This document shows, one piece after another, positions 14,001-23,489 of a DNA stretch of 64,000 nucleotides. Below the pieces are notes generated by a model, which was not told where the DNA came from, did no database searches, and was given only the letters and a program-made list of their open reading frames with translations. The position numbers and the translations under genes are program-made. Each line of letters starts with the position of its first letter. Position 1 is the first letter of the stretch. The DNA is from Eumeta japonica (taxonomy: Eukaryota > Arthropoda > Insecta > Lepidoptera > Psychidae): positions 1-64,000 of the forward strand of contig BGZK01001218.1 in the NCBI GenBank assembly GCA_005406025.1, read 5' to 3'.

Positions 14001-15023
14001 TAAATTATATTGTATAAATATAGTTATTGAATGTTGTTACAGTATATCCTTATCAGGATTCAAAGTTTAAGGTAGAACAAAGAGCAAATACTCACAAAAC
14101 AAATGGTATAAATTTAATAATACTGAGGCATACCCATGCATAAAGAAGTTAATTAAAATGAAAATTTGAAAAAAAACCACCCACGAACACTTGCTTTCGT
14201 TGTATAGGATAATATTCTGAAATATTTTTACGTTCCAGCTACGAACATTGAATAAATTTCACAAATTGGGGAGATACTGTTTCAGTACGATTTTCGAAAA
14301 TCGAGTTGTTATCAGATCTTGACCTTTTAGGGTTTTAGGAATCCATTTTGACCATTTCCCGAGTGACAGTTTAAATGTCACTCGGGAAATGGTCACAAGT
14401 GGACGTCGGATGTAAAAGGGGCTCCATGACAAGAAAAAAACATTGAGAGTTTGGAAACTACAGTTAATTGCATAAACTTTTGACAGCTCCCTTTTAAATT
14501 AATAGTTTATGTGTAAGGTAGAAAACAGATATAAATGTATACATATACCAATACAGTGCATATATACACATATTGTACAGTGAAAAGGTGTGTGAAACTA
14601 TACCGAAATATTGTCCTACAAAAATGCACTTGAAACATATGCTATCGTAAGCCGAAAAATTATATTATAATCTGTTTTTACGAGTTTGCCACTTTATTAT
14701 TTTCTCATGAATTAACTTAATTCTATTAGCAACCAAAGGTAGGCAATTTTAATAAACATAATGAATAGGTTGTACAAAAATGTAATAACTTTATATTAAT
14801 TACTTCCATGTATTAATAACTTTACTACTTTATCAGAATAAATGTTCATTTGCATACTTATGTTTGTTTCAACAAAGTGATGTTGTTTGTCGCACCACTC
14901 GCCGAGCGCCGCCACCCCGTCTCGAAGCCTTTCTTCATCGTCCATCTCGTGTATACGGCGAATCTCCTTTTTGTTTTCGTCTGTTATTATGATCAAATTT
15001 TGGTTCGTCGGTAGCACATTCAT
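1869..15023 (-). CDS. CRAL-TRIO domain protein, gene A (six exons, complete)
   Basis: Predicted lipid-transfer protein of the Sec14/CRAL-TRIO family. Relatives such as alpha-tocopherol transfer protein and retinaldehyde-binding proteins carry hydrophobic ligands in the cytosol. The ligand here cannot be told from sequence. Exons on the minus strand are 15023-14858, 13915-13762, 13628-13508, 8183-8052, 2943-2730 and 2026-1869. They sum to 945 bp (314 residues), with every junction GT..AG and every phase consistent. Residues about 1-105 form the helical CRAL-TRIO-N region (GEWCDKQHHF). Residues about 110-262 form the lipid-binding domain, including the family landmarks YDLKNVNLS, LKIKGFHLLNAPSF and VLPSDYGGEERPL. 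The C-terminus NFRQLNID is typical of insect members. The length is normal for insect members. Introns 3 and 4 are 5 kb each and full of transposon debris. Paralogues B and C follow to the right. Family is certain; the exact start is less so. Confidence 0.87.
2730..2943 (-). CDS. Gene A exon 5
   Basis: 214-bp exon starting in phase 0 after a T-rich tract ending CAG, and ending in phase 1 at the donor GTACGT. It encodes the most conserved part of the lipid pocket: KIKGFHLLNAPSF, LAERIYVHSSYEDFHKHV and VLPSDYGG. The frame stays open beyond the donor, so a simple ORF caller overextends it. B (44166-43953) and C (58503-58290) have exons of identical length. Confidence 0.9.
2998..5846 (+). mobile_element. 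TIR DNA transposon with 4-bp TSD, copy 1
   Basis: Bounded by inverted ends CTAGGGTGTCCCTTA (2998-) and TAAGGGACACCCTAG (-5846), flanked by TCGG at 2994-2997 and 5847-5850. The paralogous uninserted sites read ACGTCGGCGTTGATTC (about 44218) and ACGTCGGCTTTGATTC (about 58552), so the limits and the 4-bp duplication are direct observations. The element is 2849 bp and carries one degraded transposase-like frame. It lies in intron 4 of gene A, 54 bp from the exon 5 acceptor. The superfamily is not assigned: hAT would give 8 bp. Confidence 0.9.
3250..5557 (+). pseudogene. Broken transposase-like ORF of the copy 1 transposon
   Basis: The frame opens at ATG 3250; an upstream in-frame GTG at 3244 is unlikely as a start. 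It is interrupted by nonsense codons at 3832, 4147 and 4748, the last two looking like mutated Trp codons, by a one-base frameshift at 4645, and by a probable frameshift near 5510. Visible landmarks are FWEKARIP, a charged coiled-coil region about 3690-3790, MCCDTTASNTG, LLFACRHHIYELVLKAVF and VVNDTAKRAIKLMQDFN. The Asp-rich and Cys-His-His motifs recall hAT-type RNase H cores, but this is only a resemblance. A clean 84-bp GT..AG intron may sit at 5163-5246. The same protein family is encoded at 50193-52337. Confidence 0.8.
5851..7289. other. Gene A intron 4, paralogous to B and C introns
   Basis: AT-rich intron sequence that aligns with 45100-46000 and 59430-60325, for example GGTTTGACCTAT near 6075. 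At about 6025 copy A has the empty site for the dispersed repeat found in B and C. No coding sequence is seen. Confidence 0.6.
7290..7995 (+). mobile_element. Mariner element remnant with broken transposase
   Basis: A transposase frame can be followed from the likely ATG at 7359 (MDLTREN) to about 7978. It shows VVVPQNIDAVRELIMQDRHV, IHKILHENF, CSRWIPHNL, then GDES followed by a stop, and VIRAKIALKQTVACF. These match mariner transposases up to just past the first catalytic Asp. Frameshifts (before 7459) and stops (7744, 7848, 7899) kill it. The 3' third is missing: at about 7995 the sequence returns to intron shared with 61575-61600 of gene C. Confidence 0.85.
8052..8183 (-). CDS. Gene A exon 4
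   Basis: 132-bp exon in phase 0 on both sides, with acceptor TTTTTTACAG and donor GTAAGT. It encodes VGARYMYDLKNVNLSMLAKL and NPVVLKK, the central strand and helix of the CRAL-TRIO fold (family pattern: D-L-x-x-h-s-L). A mariner remnant lies directly downstream, ending about 55 bp from the splice donor. Confidence 0.87.
8190..11139. other. Gene A intron 3, proximal part
   Basis: Nearly 3 kb of AT-rich intron with no gene. A short patch at 8375-8470 (AACAACGCACTGGTGACTC) resembles a common lepidopteran interspersed repeat. Nothing else is recognisable. Confidence 0.5.
11167..11560 (+). pseudogene. DDE-type transposase C-terminal fragment
   Basis: Reads MQAWLTEKDI, then a stop, YDATLLKPQLYNLI, and further on IPPYHSDVNPIEMEW followed by IKQYVASKNVKRNLNTYIEL. 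The P-x-x-P-x-x-NPIE-W motif is the third catalytic region of Tc1-type DDE transposases. The two parts are in different frames with several stops, and the 5' portion of the element is missing. No inverted ends were found. Confidence 0.75.
11930..12110 (+). repeat. Lepidopteran-type interspersed repeat, 3' end
   Basis: Contains GCCTATGTCATTCTCAAACC, CCAAAAATCACGTTAATCCG and the ending TTATAATATTAGTAAGGATT. This order and wording are typical of an abundant moth/butterfly repeat. The recognition is from memory, not from a search. Confidence 0.6.
12350..12895 (+). repeat. Dispersed repeat family R, copy 1
   Basis: Begins near ACACTTTTTTCCATGTTTCCC and ends in GACGGACGGACAGG..ATTTTGGCTCGAAATCCTAAAAAGG. 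The same sequence recurs at 17520-17970 in the same orientation, and inverted at 44405-45090 and 58735-59420. No coding capacity is seen; it is probably a non-autonomous element. Confidence 0.75.
12900..13507. other. Gene A intron 3, conserved with gene C
   Basis: The stretch around 12960-13400 aligns with 62955-63360 (shared ACCGCGAATTTGCGACAGC), and 13420-13507 aligns with 63680-63771. The A and C introns therefore still share sequence next to exon 3. No coding sequence is seen. Confidence 0.65.
13508..13628 (-). CDS. Gene A exon 3
   Basis: 121-bp exon with acceptor TTTTCAG and donor GTAATT. It encodes the first strand of the lipid-binding domain (PLPKLNPMDQTRIT) and LTENADDVNIVPLFRYVIM. 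The paralogous exon of gene C (63892-63772) has exactly the same length and phase. Confidence 0.86.
13762..13915 (-). CDS. Gene A exon 2 (CRAL-TRIO-N)
   Basis: Bounded by the acceptor TTTTCAG and the donor GTGAGT; starts in phase 1 and ends in phase 2. It encodes the remaining N-terminal helices (LEKSLILSKGSVEEAKIKID) and the link RTPEEMTRLSRV. It joins exon 3 through a split Leu codon. Confidence 0.82.
14349..14395. repeat. Perfect 20-bp inverted repeat, 7-nt loop
   Basis: Arms TGACCATTTCCCGAGTGACA (14349-14368) and its exact complement (14376-14395) flank GTTTAAA. It lies in intron 1 of gene A. The arms show no mismatch, in contrast to the decayed sequence around them. Confidence 0.95.
14858..15023 (-). 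CDS. Gene A exon 1 (start, CRAL-TRIO-N)
   Basis: First coding exon. The frame is open upstream to about 15107, but the only ATG before the domain is at 15023 (MNVLPTNQN), with A at -3, so I start there. The exon ends in phase 1 before the donor GTATGC. A possible 3' splice site (TTGCAG, about 15067) just upstream suggests a further 5' UTR exon. The charged stretch ENKKEIRRIHEMDDEERLR followed by GEWCDKQHHF fits the N-terminal helices of the family. Confidence 0.75.
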
Positions 15024-15029
15024 ATTGAT

Positions 15030-17210
15030 TTCAGATTGTGGCCGTCGCTGATCTACTGCAATTTGACGCTTCCAGTTTGTCTTTGTGTCTATAAGATTAA
15101 TCACGTTTCAGCTCACTTTACTGAGCAATTTCTTAAAAGTTGGTTTTTGAGACTTATACTCATTTGAAGATATTTCTTAATATTTGATATACCTGTAATA
15201 ATAAAACGGATAAAATTATAATAGGTTAATACGGTAATCTTTGCAACTTGTAATTTTTAGGGCAGACTTAAAAGATTTTTATCAACTGCTCTAATTCCGT
15301 TAACGAAAGGATTGTGCAAAAGAAGATATACAATAATAGATTATTAATATTTATTTGAAAACTAAATATTAATAACGCTATAATAACGTAAATAGTTAAC
15401 TGACTTAAATAATTGGAGTTTTCACAATGCGGAAATAATTTCTAAGTCATTTGGATACGTATATAGGGTTCTATAAAATATAGGGTTCCATAAATATTAC
15501 CTAAGAACCGTTATAGTTTATTCGATATCAATAAAATTTAGTATCTACATAACTTGAAGCCAGAGAAAAAATATATGTTTAATTTTTTGTCGTGAACGTG
15601 TTATATCCGACATAAGCAAAGAAAATTTATTACGCTGTAGAACATTTGTATCCGATCAAAATATAAGCATTTAAAATATACACAACGCAATAGCTGAGGA
15701 AAGGAAGTCGTTTATGTTTTATGGGGTACTATTTTGGATTATTTTTAAGAATTATTTTATACTTTACATTATGTAGCTTGTAAGCGTTGCTACGCAACAT
15801 GTTTGTTATGGCAAGTTTCCACTAAAATTATAGGCAATTTCAGTGTCTTCAATTGTTTGAAACTATCCAGACAATCATCAACTCCTGTTTCATTTGTGTC
15901 CAAACCGAGTCACCAACAATCGGGGAAACATTTCAATTGACAACAAGATGTCTCCTAGGCAAAATGTCTTCGAACGACGATGATATTATGCAGGCAGCCG
16001 CTGTATTTATTATTTTATGCATATAGAAACGAACAAACCCGTAGCACCAGCACTAGCTTTCCATGTATAATTTTACATTTTTTCAATTTTTATATTTTTC
16101 GTCTATTTACTCTCAAAGTAAACTTTGTACACGATATAAAACAATTAAGGTGTCGATTAATCCGTTCGTTCACGTGTCTCGACAGATAATGTTTCTGTTT
16201 CCAACTAATGTTACTAACTGCAAGCGTCCACAGAGCGAATAAATATTTCCAACAAGCGCATTCCTTTGATGTCTGCCGCCAAAAACGGATAAACGGCTGC
16301 CGATATTTGTTTACAATTTTAGTTGTCAACAGTGAGTAATTTCAGCACTTTTGTTAGCAACACGTTTAGAAAACCAAAAAGTTAACAATTTTAGCTCGGC
16401 TGTATATTTTCATTACAATAACAGCATTGTCACTGACCCGATTCATGAGATTTTGAGAGAAACAGCTTGTATTATTTTACGCGTACGCATAATAATAACA
16501 ACAATGATAAAATAGCAAAAATTAAAAAAAAAAACTACGCTTCTTGTATAAAACTCGTTAATAAGTACACAGTTTATTTCATGTCAATGTACTACTCAAA
16601 AATGTTTATGTATTTTTGCTGTATGGCTGAGTGACCGTCAAACCGGAAATCGAGATAAACCGTTTTATACCCTTAAAAACTCACCTCCTTGCATTTCCCG
16701 GCCTCAGTTCGTCAGTAAATTATTTTTCCTTTCATTTTTGTTATATTCTCTTCCTTTTCCAATGGGTTTCATCCTACTATTCTTTTTAGGTTTTAAAAAT
16801 TATCGACCCTGGTCTAATAAACTAAAAGATCTATACAAAAAACTCGCGAAATCTTAAAATACGAATCTTGTATATTTCAATGGCTTCCAACAATTTCCAT
16901 TTAAAGTCAAATTCTGATCAGTTCTGTGGTTCTGAAGATATCTAAAAACGGACAAATAAAAAAATATAAGAGTTATTTTCTTTTGTACAAAGCTCGTCTT
17001 TGCGGTTTCAAACAACAAGTACAAAAACCTGCCAAAGCGGTCTAACCGTTCTTGATACTCTGTCATACATATGGCAATTGATTTCTATTCATACATACAT
17101 ATACATAACGCAAATTAGTGTTGAAATTCAGTTTGTTTATTCAAAGTCTTCGTTAAAACAATGTATTATAGATATAATACATAATATAATATAGATATAT
17201 TGCTTTAAAA
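15030..17210. other. Upstream of gene A; no gene seen
   Basis: Should hold the promoter and any 5' UTR exon of gene A, but I cannot identify a TATA box or initiator with confidence in this AT-rich background. Short open frames (for example 15980-16189) lack recognisable domains. Confidence 0.45.
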
Positions 17211-17214
17211 TATG

Positions 17215-18190
17215 AAGATTTCTACGTTCATGTGGGTGAAACTAAGGGCGAAAAGCTAGTTAAGTCATATTATTGAATCATGACATTAATAATCAGGAAT
17301 TAAGGTGGACTTTAAACTGCCCCACGTTTTGCCATTTGCGGCAACAAATCATAGTGTCCTTGAAGCAAGTAATAGCAAAAAATAAAATAATTACAAAATG
17401 CAGATAAAATTAAATGCCACGGGAATATTACACGATACAGAGCTATTAAAAAAACTGACCAGAAGCATGTCGGACCATGCTCATTTTAGAGTTCTGAAGC
17501 CATTATTACAAAGAAATGTACTACAGATGAAAAAACTACATTGTTACACTTTTTTCCATGTTTCCCGAACATAATGGGTAAGTGCACATTAGTTGCCTAT
17601 AACTAGAGAAACAAGTAGGTATATCAACTAACTTTTAAACGAGTATAAACTGAGGTTTATCAGTCAAAGAGCGTATTTTCATAGCACTTGGCTGTTTTTT
17701 TGAGAAGCGCTGTTCTTCAGAATAACTCGAAAACGGTATGTATATCCGACTACATCAAAATGATTATCTTTTAAAGTATTTATTAAGCGTTACTTTCGTT
17801 ATATTTTTTCATATTTTTTGGACCCCTACAGTATAAATTTCATCGATATAGATCCTGTAGTTTTTGAATAAAACGCTCGTGATACACGGATGGACGGACT
17901 AACGGACGGACGAACGAAGATGACGAACCTTAAAGAGTTTCATTTTTGCCATTTTGGCTCGGAATCCTAAAAAAATATATTTTTTGTTAAATATCCTTCG
18001 GCAGACGCCCTTGAGCATTTTATAGAATAAATTTGTTTTCGACTATTGGGAAAAAAAATATTGCTTATTTGTAGATAAAATTTCCATATTGAATGTCATA
18101 CAAGATGAATATTTATCGTTTTGTAACAATTTTATTAGTTCCGTGTCCTAATAAGTCAAGTTTGTGACACTGAGTTAGCATAAAACGAAA
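17215..18190. repeat. Duplicated segment paired with 48260-48690
   Basis: 17215-17450 matches 48260-48430 (CATAGTGTCC near 17350) and 18095-18190 matches 48595-48690 (GTCAAGTTTGTGACACTG). The first copy is interrupted by dispersed repeat R at 17520-17970. Both copies start at the same repeat end (GTGGGTGAAAC / GCGGGTGAAAC). Confidence 0.75.
17520..17970 (+). repeat. Dispersed repeat family R, copy 2
   Basis: Same order of motifs as copy 1: TTTTTTCCATGTTTCCCG, AGAGAAACAAGTAGG, then tandem GGACGGA units and ATTTTGGCTCGGAATCC. It is inserted within the 17215-18190 duplicated segment. Confidence 0.75.
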
Positions 18191-18199
18191 GCTGCCAGC

Positions 18200-19190
18200 A
18201 CATTGCACCTGTTTTACGGATAGTCAAAGGAGGCATAAAGAAATATAATTTCTTTACATATATGCACATACATTTATAGAGAGAGAAAATTATTGCAATA
18301 AAAATGTGTAATAATTCGTTTTTTTATATTACTGCTGGTTTAATATTACGATTGCAATTCTTTTTATTTATGTAAATAACATAAACTGGCAAAAAACAAT
18401 AATTTTTTAATTAGTGTAAATTAATTTATTTTACAAAAATTATCATTTTAATAATGTTTTTATAACTTTTTTTAAACATTTTTATAATTTTTAAATACAA
18501 CAATAGTCAATTATTAGATATATCTAAACTATTTTTAGTTCAATTTAATGACACTAGGCGCGCGAGTCAAAACTTAAAAAAATTGGAGCGACCTCTAAGT
18601 AATAAAATTTTGACTTGAAATTTTTAGGATCTTCATGATTTTTCATGTAAAAAGAAATGAAATCACGAGAAAAAGTATTTAAAAAAAAATCGATTTTTGA
18701 GGATTTTGGAAGTTTTGAAAAATTGTGAGCGACCTTTTAAATTTTTTTTTTTGAGCTGTCCTTTGGAGGGAGCTCTTAAAACATGATAAACTAACATATT
18801 TTCACATGAGACATGAAAAAAAAAATAATCGTTTTGTTTGGGTCCCCCTAATATAGACGAACAAAGAACCTCTCTTTTTTTGAAGTTCGTTAAAAAGAAT
18901 CTTATTTTCAGCCTAAATGTATAATCCCAACAATGTCATTGAAACGATTCTAAAATATAATATAACCTTAAATTTTTCTTCATATTCGCTCACTTTTTTT
19001 AACTCATATAATTCGGATGAAGGTAGAGATAAGCGGAAAAGCTGTATGCCTTTTATGAACTTATGCGTTAAGCAAGGTTTTATTCAGCCCCCTATTGAGG
19101 TGCACCTCCCACAAATATTTTCGTTTCAGACCGAGGGACTCAGAGTTTCACGCTCCAGAGGCCCGGCGCGAGTGAGGCTGCTGACGACCG
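18200..19190. other. AT-rich stretch, no gene
   Basis: Low-complexity A/T with a repetitive patch at 18540-18890 (GGAGCGACCTCTAAG, TGTGAGCGACC). No frame of note. Confidence 0.5.
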
Positions 19191-19199
19191 CCGTCGCCG

Positions 19200-19385
19200 T
19201 TACGATGAAGAAGGGCGGAACCGACGGCTCAACACACCCTCCGCAACACAGCAGCTGTGATTTGACTTGATTTAAGTACTCGGTGATCGTTTCCCTCGTA
19301 GCCAGGATCGAACACAGTACTTTGTAGTTCGATTCCGATGACGTCAACCACTGATCTATCACCGCTCGATAGCTACCGCCGGTCG
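19200..19385 (-). repeat. tRNA-derived SINE head, copy 1
   Basis: On the minus strand GATCAGTGGTTGACGTCATC followed by TGTTCGATCCTGGC resembles an A-box/B-box pair at tRNA spacing (about 19315-19365). It is not a tRNA gene: no cloverleaf is apparent. A homologous copy lies at 53650-53820, and both sit next to the same non-LTR fragment. Confidence 0.55.
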
Positions 19386-19749
19386 AATTATTAGCTAATA
19401 AAAAATATTCAAAATCACATCTCATATCGACAACATTCCCGAATCGAATAAGCCAAAAATTGTATCTAAACAGTCAAATAAAGCGATGACTCAAATCTCA
19501 CGTCATTAATTATAAATAAATCTTTTGTCAACATTATATCCAACCAATTAAATTTCCCCTACGTCACATAGTTATCTCAATTAAAGCACACAATTATCAC
19601 ACCTAATTCAATTCATAAAGTCAATCATAATTATAATGTAATCTAACTCATCGTATTAGTAATAAATAATCCTTATACCAAGATGTGAACAAAACATGAT
19701 AACACAATACGTGTAGTAAAACGTATATAAATTTACAATAAAATCTCAA

Positions 19750-19790
19750 ATTTGGCTGTCCGAAAATATTAAATTTTCGGACAGCCAAAT
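19750..19790. repeat. Perfect 18-bp inverted repeat, 5-nt loop
   Basis: ATTTGGCTGTCCGAAAAT (19750-19767), loop ATTAA, then the exact complement (19773-19790). The homologous locus at about 54135-54165 contains only the right arm, so the left arm was added in this copy. Confidence 0.95.
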
Positions 19791-20800
19791 CAGATCGAGT
19801 TAAACAGATACTACAATATTACCGAGGATTCGAGACACTCGACGTAGGATACGGTCTAAAGACAAAAATCGATATTGTGGAGCCCCAGCCTAAATGTGAC
19901 AACAGTACTTTAAATGTGGTCGGATCAGTGTCTTACAACGTAAAATGCAATGATGAGCCTTGAAAGTATTGTCAAGGCGCTATTGCTCCGAAACTGTGTG
20001 CTGTTCTATATGTCTACACTGAGGATCTCGCTACTTGGTATGGCACTAAGGGGAGTATTTTCAAAGAAAGGAGAAGGAATGAAGAGTGATGTTTTAAAGG
20101 AAAATGTGAAAAATCGTGTCTTTTAAAGTTAATTTAGCAAGGTTAAATTCACCCTCTTCCGAGATTAGGTCTAAGACCGTCTCAATTTCCGACATAAGTT
20201 GGTTTTGGTACTCATCACCACATTCCCAAAAAATGTTAGTGTGGACAGGGTTTGCAGACGGTGTTTGCTGTTATGCTGACGTAAATTAACATACGTGAAT
20301 AGAACACCAAAGGTTTCAGTTTTAGTTTCCAATAAGTCATTGATATTCAGAATGAACCGTGTAAAGAAAAGAAAAAGTCTTAAGAGACACCAACATTCAC
20401 GTGCTTGGGATCTGAACATATAGAGTCAACATTTTTTTTTCCCCATGAGAAAATTGCCAATCCACGTACACAATTTACTGAGATAACTCATAAATAAAGC
20501 TACAATAGGAGCAGTTTTGTGCCAGCCATTACTTTTCAAACTATTCGAACTGACAGCCAGAGACCTCGATTTCCTGCACCTAACGACGGGTCAATGAAAT
20601 CGCTACTTCGAAAACCGTACTGGAGGTCATTTATTGACTACCGTTCCACCAAATATCTTTAAAGCGGGTGGTTGATCATGTATTTCTTTCTGATAAAAAT
20701 CAGAAAACAAAGAGGTAATTGCGATAGGTCTGTAATTTGACGGATCTGAGCGTACGTCTTTCTTAGGGATAGGATGCACTAAAGTGGTCTTCCAGAAATA
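19790..20800 (-). pseudogene. CR1/Jockey-like non-LTR reverse transcriptase remnant
   Basis: Minus-strand pieces in RT order. FWKTTLVHPIPKK and SNYRPIAITSLFS lie near 20790-20700, FILNINDLLETK near 20350, and LIRPHLKYCCHIWAGAPQY near 19940-19880. The C-terminal motif is characteristic of CR1/Jockey-type RTs. Blocks between are deleted, and frames are broken throughout. 54770-54140 is a shorter homologue. Confidence 0.75.
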
Positions 20801-20819
20801 TATGACTATGCCTAATATA

Positions 20820-22390
20820 ATGTATTACAAAAACAGATTATAAAATAGGCGTGTTAAAAACAGTACCATCTCAGAAGGTTATATTTCAAGTACAACAGGA
20901 GGTATTCAAACAGGACCGTTCGACCTGTGAATGTCAAGGTAAGAAAGTGCTTTACATACGGATACTTGGATAAATCGGATATCTGTCACAGGTTTTCCGT
21001 ATCGGAAAATGGGTTATAGTTCCATGATCATTTCCAAAATCAATTTAAAGCAAAAATTGTGCTTATATGCCTATAGATCGAGCTTTCTCTTGCAGCGTGA
21101 CCTAGTAAATTATCTTCCCTGCGCACGAATGGAAACGATGCTTAAAAAAAAATATTATGGTCAGCTTAAGTAAAAACTAAAGTGCGTTAGTTCGCAAAAG
21201 GAAGCACGTTAACCTCAGTGTTGGAACTTAAACTAGCCTATTGGCTTTTTATAGATTCTGAAGGCAAAGTTTTGTCTAATTTTGACTAAGTCGGAATTTA
21301 GTCCATAAATTACAATGCAATACACCTAAACTTGGCAATATTCCTGCTTATGGTGAGATGCCGTTGTGCAAGGCTTACGAAATCAAAATTGATATTTGCC
21401 ACCTATCGATACCGCATACTTTTTGCTACGCACAACAATACCCGAAATAAATGGTTTAAGTCGTATACGAATTTCACTAGATTATATTCTCGAAGTCGCA
21501 ATTTAATAGTAAATGCATACTGAGGCATATAAGGTAGAACATTATAATATTGTATAGTTTCGCTCACATAATGATATTGTATATAATATATGTAAGTTAT
21601 AGGCGACCCTATCCATAATAAGTGCATGAAAACTGTAATAACTTTGTTTCGTATTAATAAAGTTAGTTTCAGCTTATTCCATAGTATTATATAACATTTC
21701 ATAGAGGATGCACATTTGAAAAATGCATGATACAATTTCACTAGTAATGCATCATCCTAGAGTGAAAGGGATGCATAGAGCGATATAGGTATACATAGCA
21801 GGACGAGAGGGGATAGACGAGGCGGACAAGTGTCCGCCTATTATTTATTATTATACTATTATCTATTGTATATATGAATCCTAATTAGGTAATTAGGATT
21901 CAGATATGCAATAAATAATAGTTGTTTTGTGTTTTATTTTTCTTAAAGTTAAATGAACATATTCGGTTCATCATAAGTCCTATAGGCTGTCAGTATGTCC
22001 TGAGACATATTCGATATGTATGTACCGGGCCGTGTGGTAGCGGCAGGAATCGTGTGGCTGTATGGCCCAATTTCAGAAAAGTTAGGCATTTAGGACATGC
22101 AGCCAGCTCGCTACCAGATACGGAGTTGATATAAAGGACAAATATCGATGGGAAAATAAGGGAAAATCAGAAATAGCAGTTCACGCTGTCCACACGCGAC
22201 CGGTTTTATACGTTGATATTTGGTATTGTAAACTATTATTACACGGGCACGGACTAAAAATAAATATTTTAAATTTCAGATGGTTATAGTATTAATATAT
22301 TGTAAATTTATATATTTGAGTAATAAAAAGAAGGCAGATCTCTTGCGGGGGGCGCTGGTCGGCCTCATGGTGGTAATATCACCCGCATAT
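20820..22390. other. No gene; two short-loop hairpins
   Basis: Non-coding AT-rich DNA. Two compact inverted repeats occur: AGGCGGACA-AG-TGTCCGCCT at 21820-21839, and TGAATCCTAATTA-GG-TAATTAGGATTCA at 21875-21902. Their role is unknown. Confidence 0.55.
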
Positions 22391-22539
22391 ATTTCTAGAA
22401 GGAATATTCATCTTCCACACTTTTTGAATATGGAAATTCATGATCTATAGGCAACTGCAACAATGGAGTCAGCACAAATGTTTTGATCGTCTGAATTAAA
22501 ACAAAGACACCTCCGGGGATAATAAGCAAAGGTACCCAT

Positions 22540-22800
22540 GCTACTTTATTCTGCTGACCTATAGCGTTAAACACGCCGCTTTCTCGCTGAAATTGTTTGT
22601 AGTAGCAGTGTGAGAGGTTACTCCGAATCAGACAGTAGCCTCGCGATCCGAATGGGGAGTCAATGGGGACTTTGTAATCGTAGGGATGCGAGGTTGGCAG
22701 AAGATCCATTAAAGATGGGGTATCATTTGCGGCATCCGGCACTCTTGTGGGTGACCATACGCATTGAGTCAGATCATAAAGCTGAGACAAAGTGTGTCGA
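22540..22800 (-). pseudogene. Jockey-type endonuclease domain fragment, copy 1
   Basis: Reads LTQCVWSPTRVPDAANDTPS and LMDLLPTSHPYDY, then DSPFGSRGYCLIRS. This matches the C-terminal part of the APE-type endonuclease of Jockey-clade elements, where the last motif is normally GSSDH; here it is altered to GSRGY. No RT follows. A second copy lies at 35400-35165. Confidence 0.75.
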
Positions 22801-23489
22801 TTTGATTAATTTGATCAAAATTAATATCGATTAAAATTCATAATAGGTAGATACCTATTATATATATACAGATGTATATGTATGAAGAACGGACCTTAAA
22901 CCAGTATCAGGACCAAAAACAATACTAATATCGGAATTGGAATTGCTACCGGTATTATAATTTAATGCGTGATTGCGATCGGAAATAGAACTGCAATTGT
23001 CTTGATCATTATTGTACTTTATTTCTGTTATTCATTGCTTCAAAGTCTAATAAGACAATATTTATAGACATATTATAACGTCATCGTATTATGATCGTGT
23101 GTACAAGAAATTTAACTTCAACGCCAGAGCTGCGGAATGGCTTCGCTTTATGATTCCAACTAATTGGTACGAGCGTCTTCTAAGTGGTTTTATATTTTCT
23201 TATTATGTTGCCATGTCCCACTTAAGAGTCTCGCTGTGCTAATGTTGCTATGCACTCACACTTCGGTTTGTTTGTTTGAAGCAACCTCTTTTAAGAAATC
23301 CTGGAACAAAGAAATAGAAATAAAAACATTCCAAATATGTACTTAGGAATTTATTGCAATTGGATATAAGAAAAATCCGTTTAAGGGACATAATAAAAAA
23401 CGGAAAACTATACACACTAAAATTATAAAATTCTTTGTGCGAGTGAGACAAGAGCTTGGAGTGTTCCCAACAAAATGTATATAATGATT

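Noticed and set aside
15023..15104. Longer N-terminus for gene A starting at 15104
   Set aside because: The codon there is GTG, not ATG, and eukaryotic nuclear genes rarely start at GTG; the first ATG in frame is 15023.
18917..19270. 117-codon plus-strand frame
   Set aside because: Overlaps the minus-strand SINE-like sequence; no domain and not open in the homologue at 53650.
19270..19370. Candidate tRNA gene on the minus strand
   Set aside because: Repeated at 53705-53810 with an attached body and no cloverleaf; SINE is more likely.
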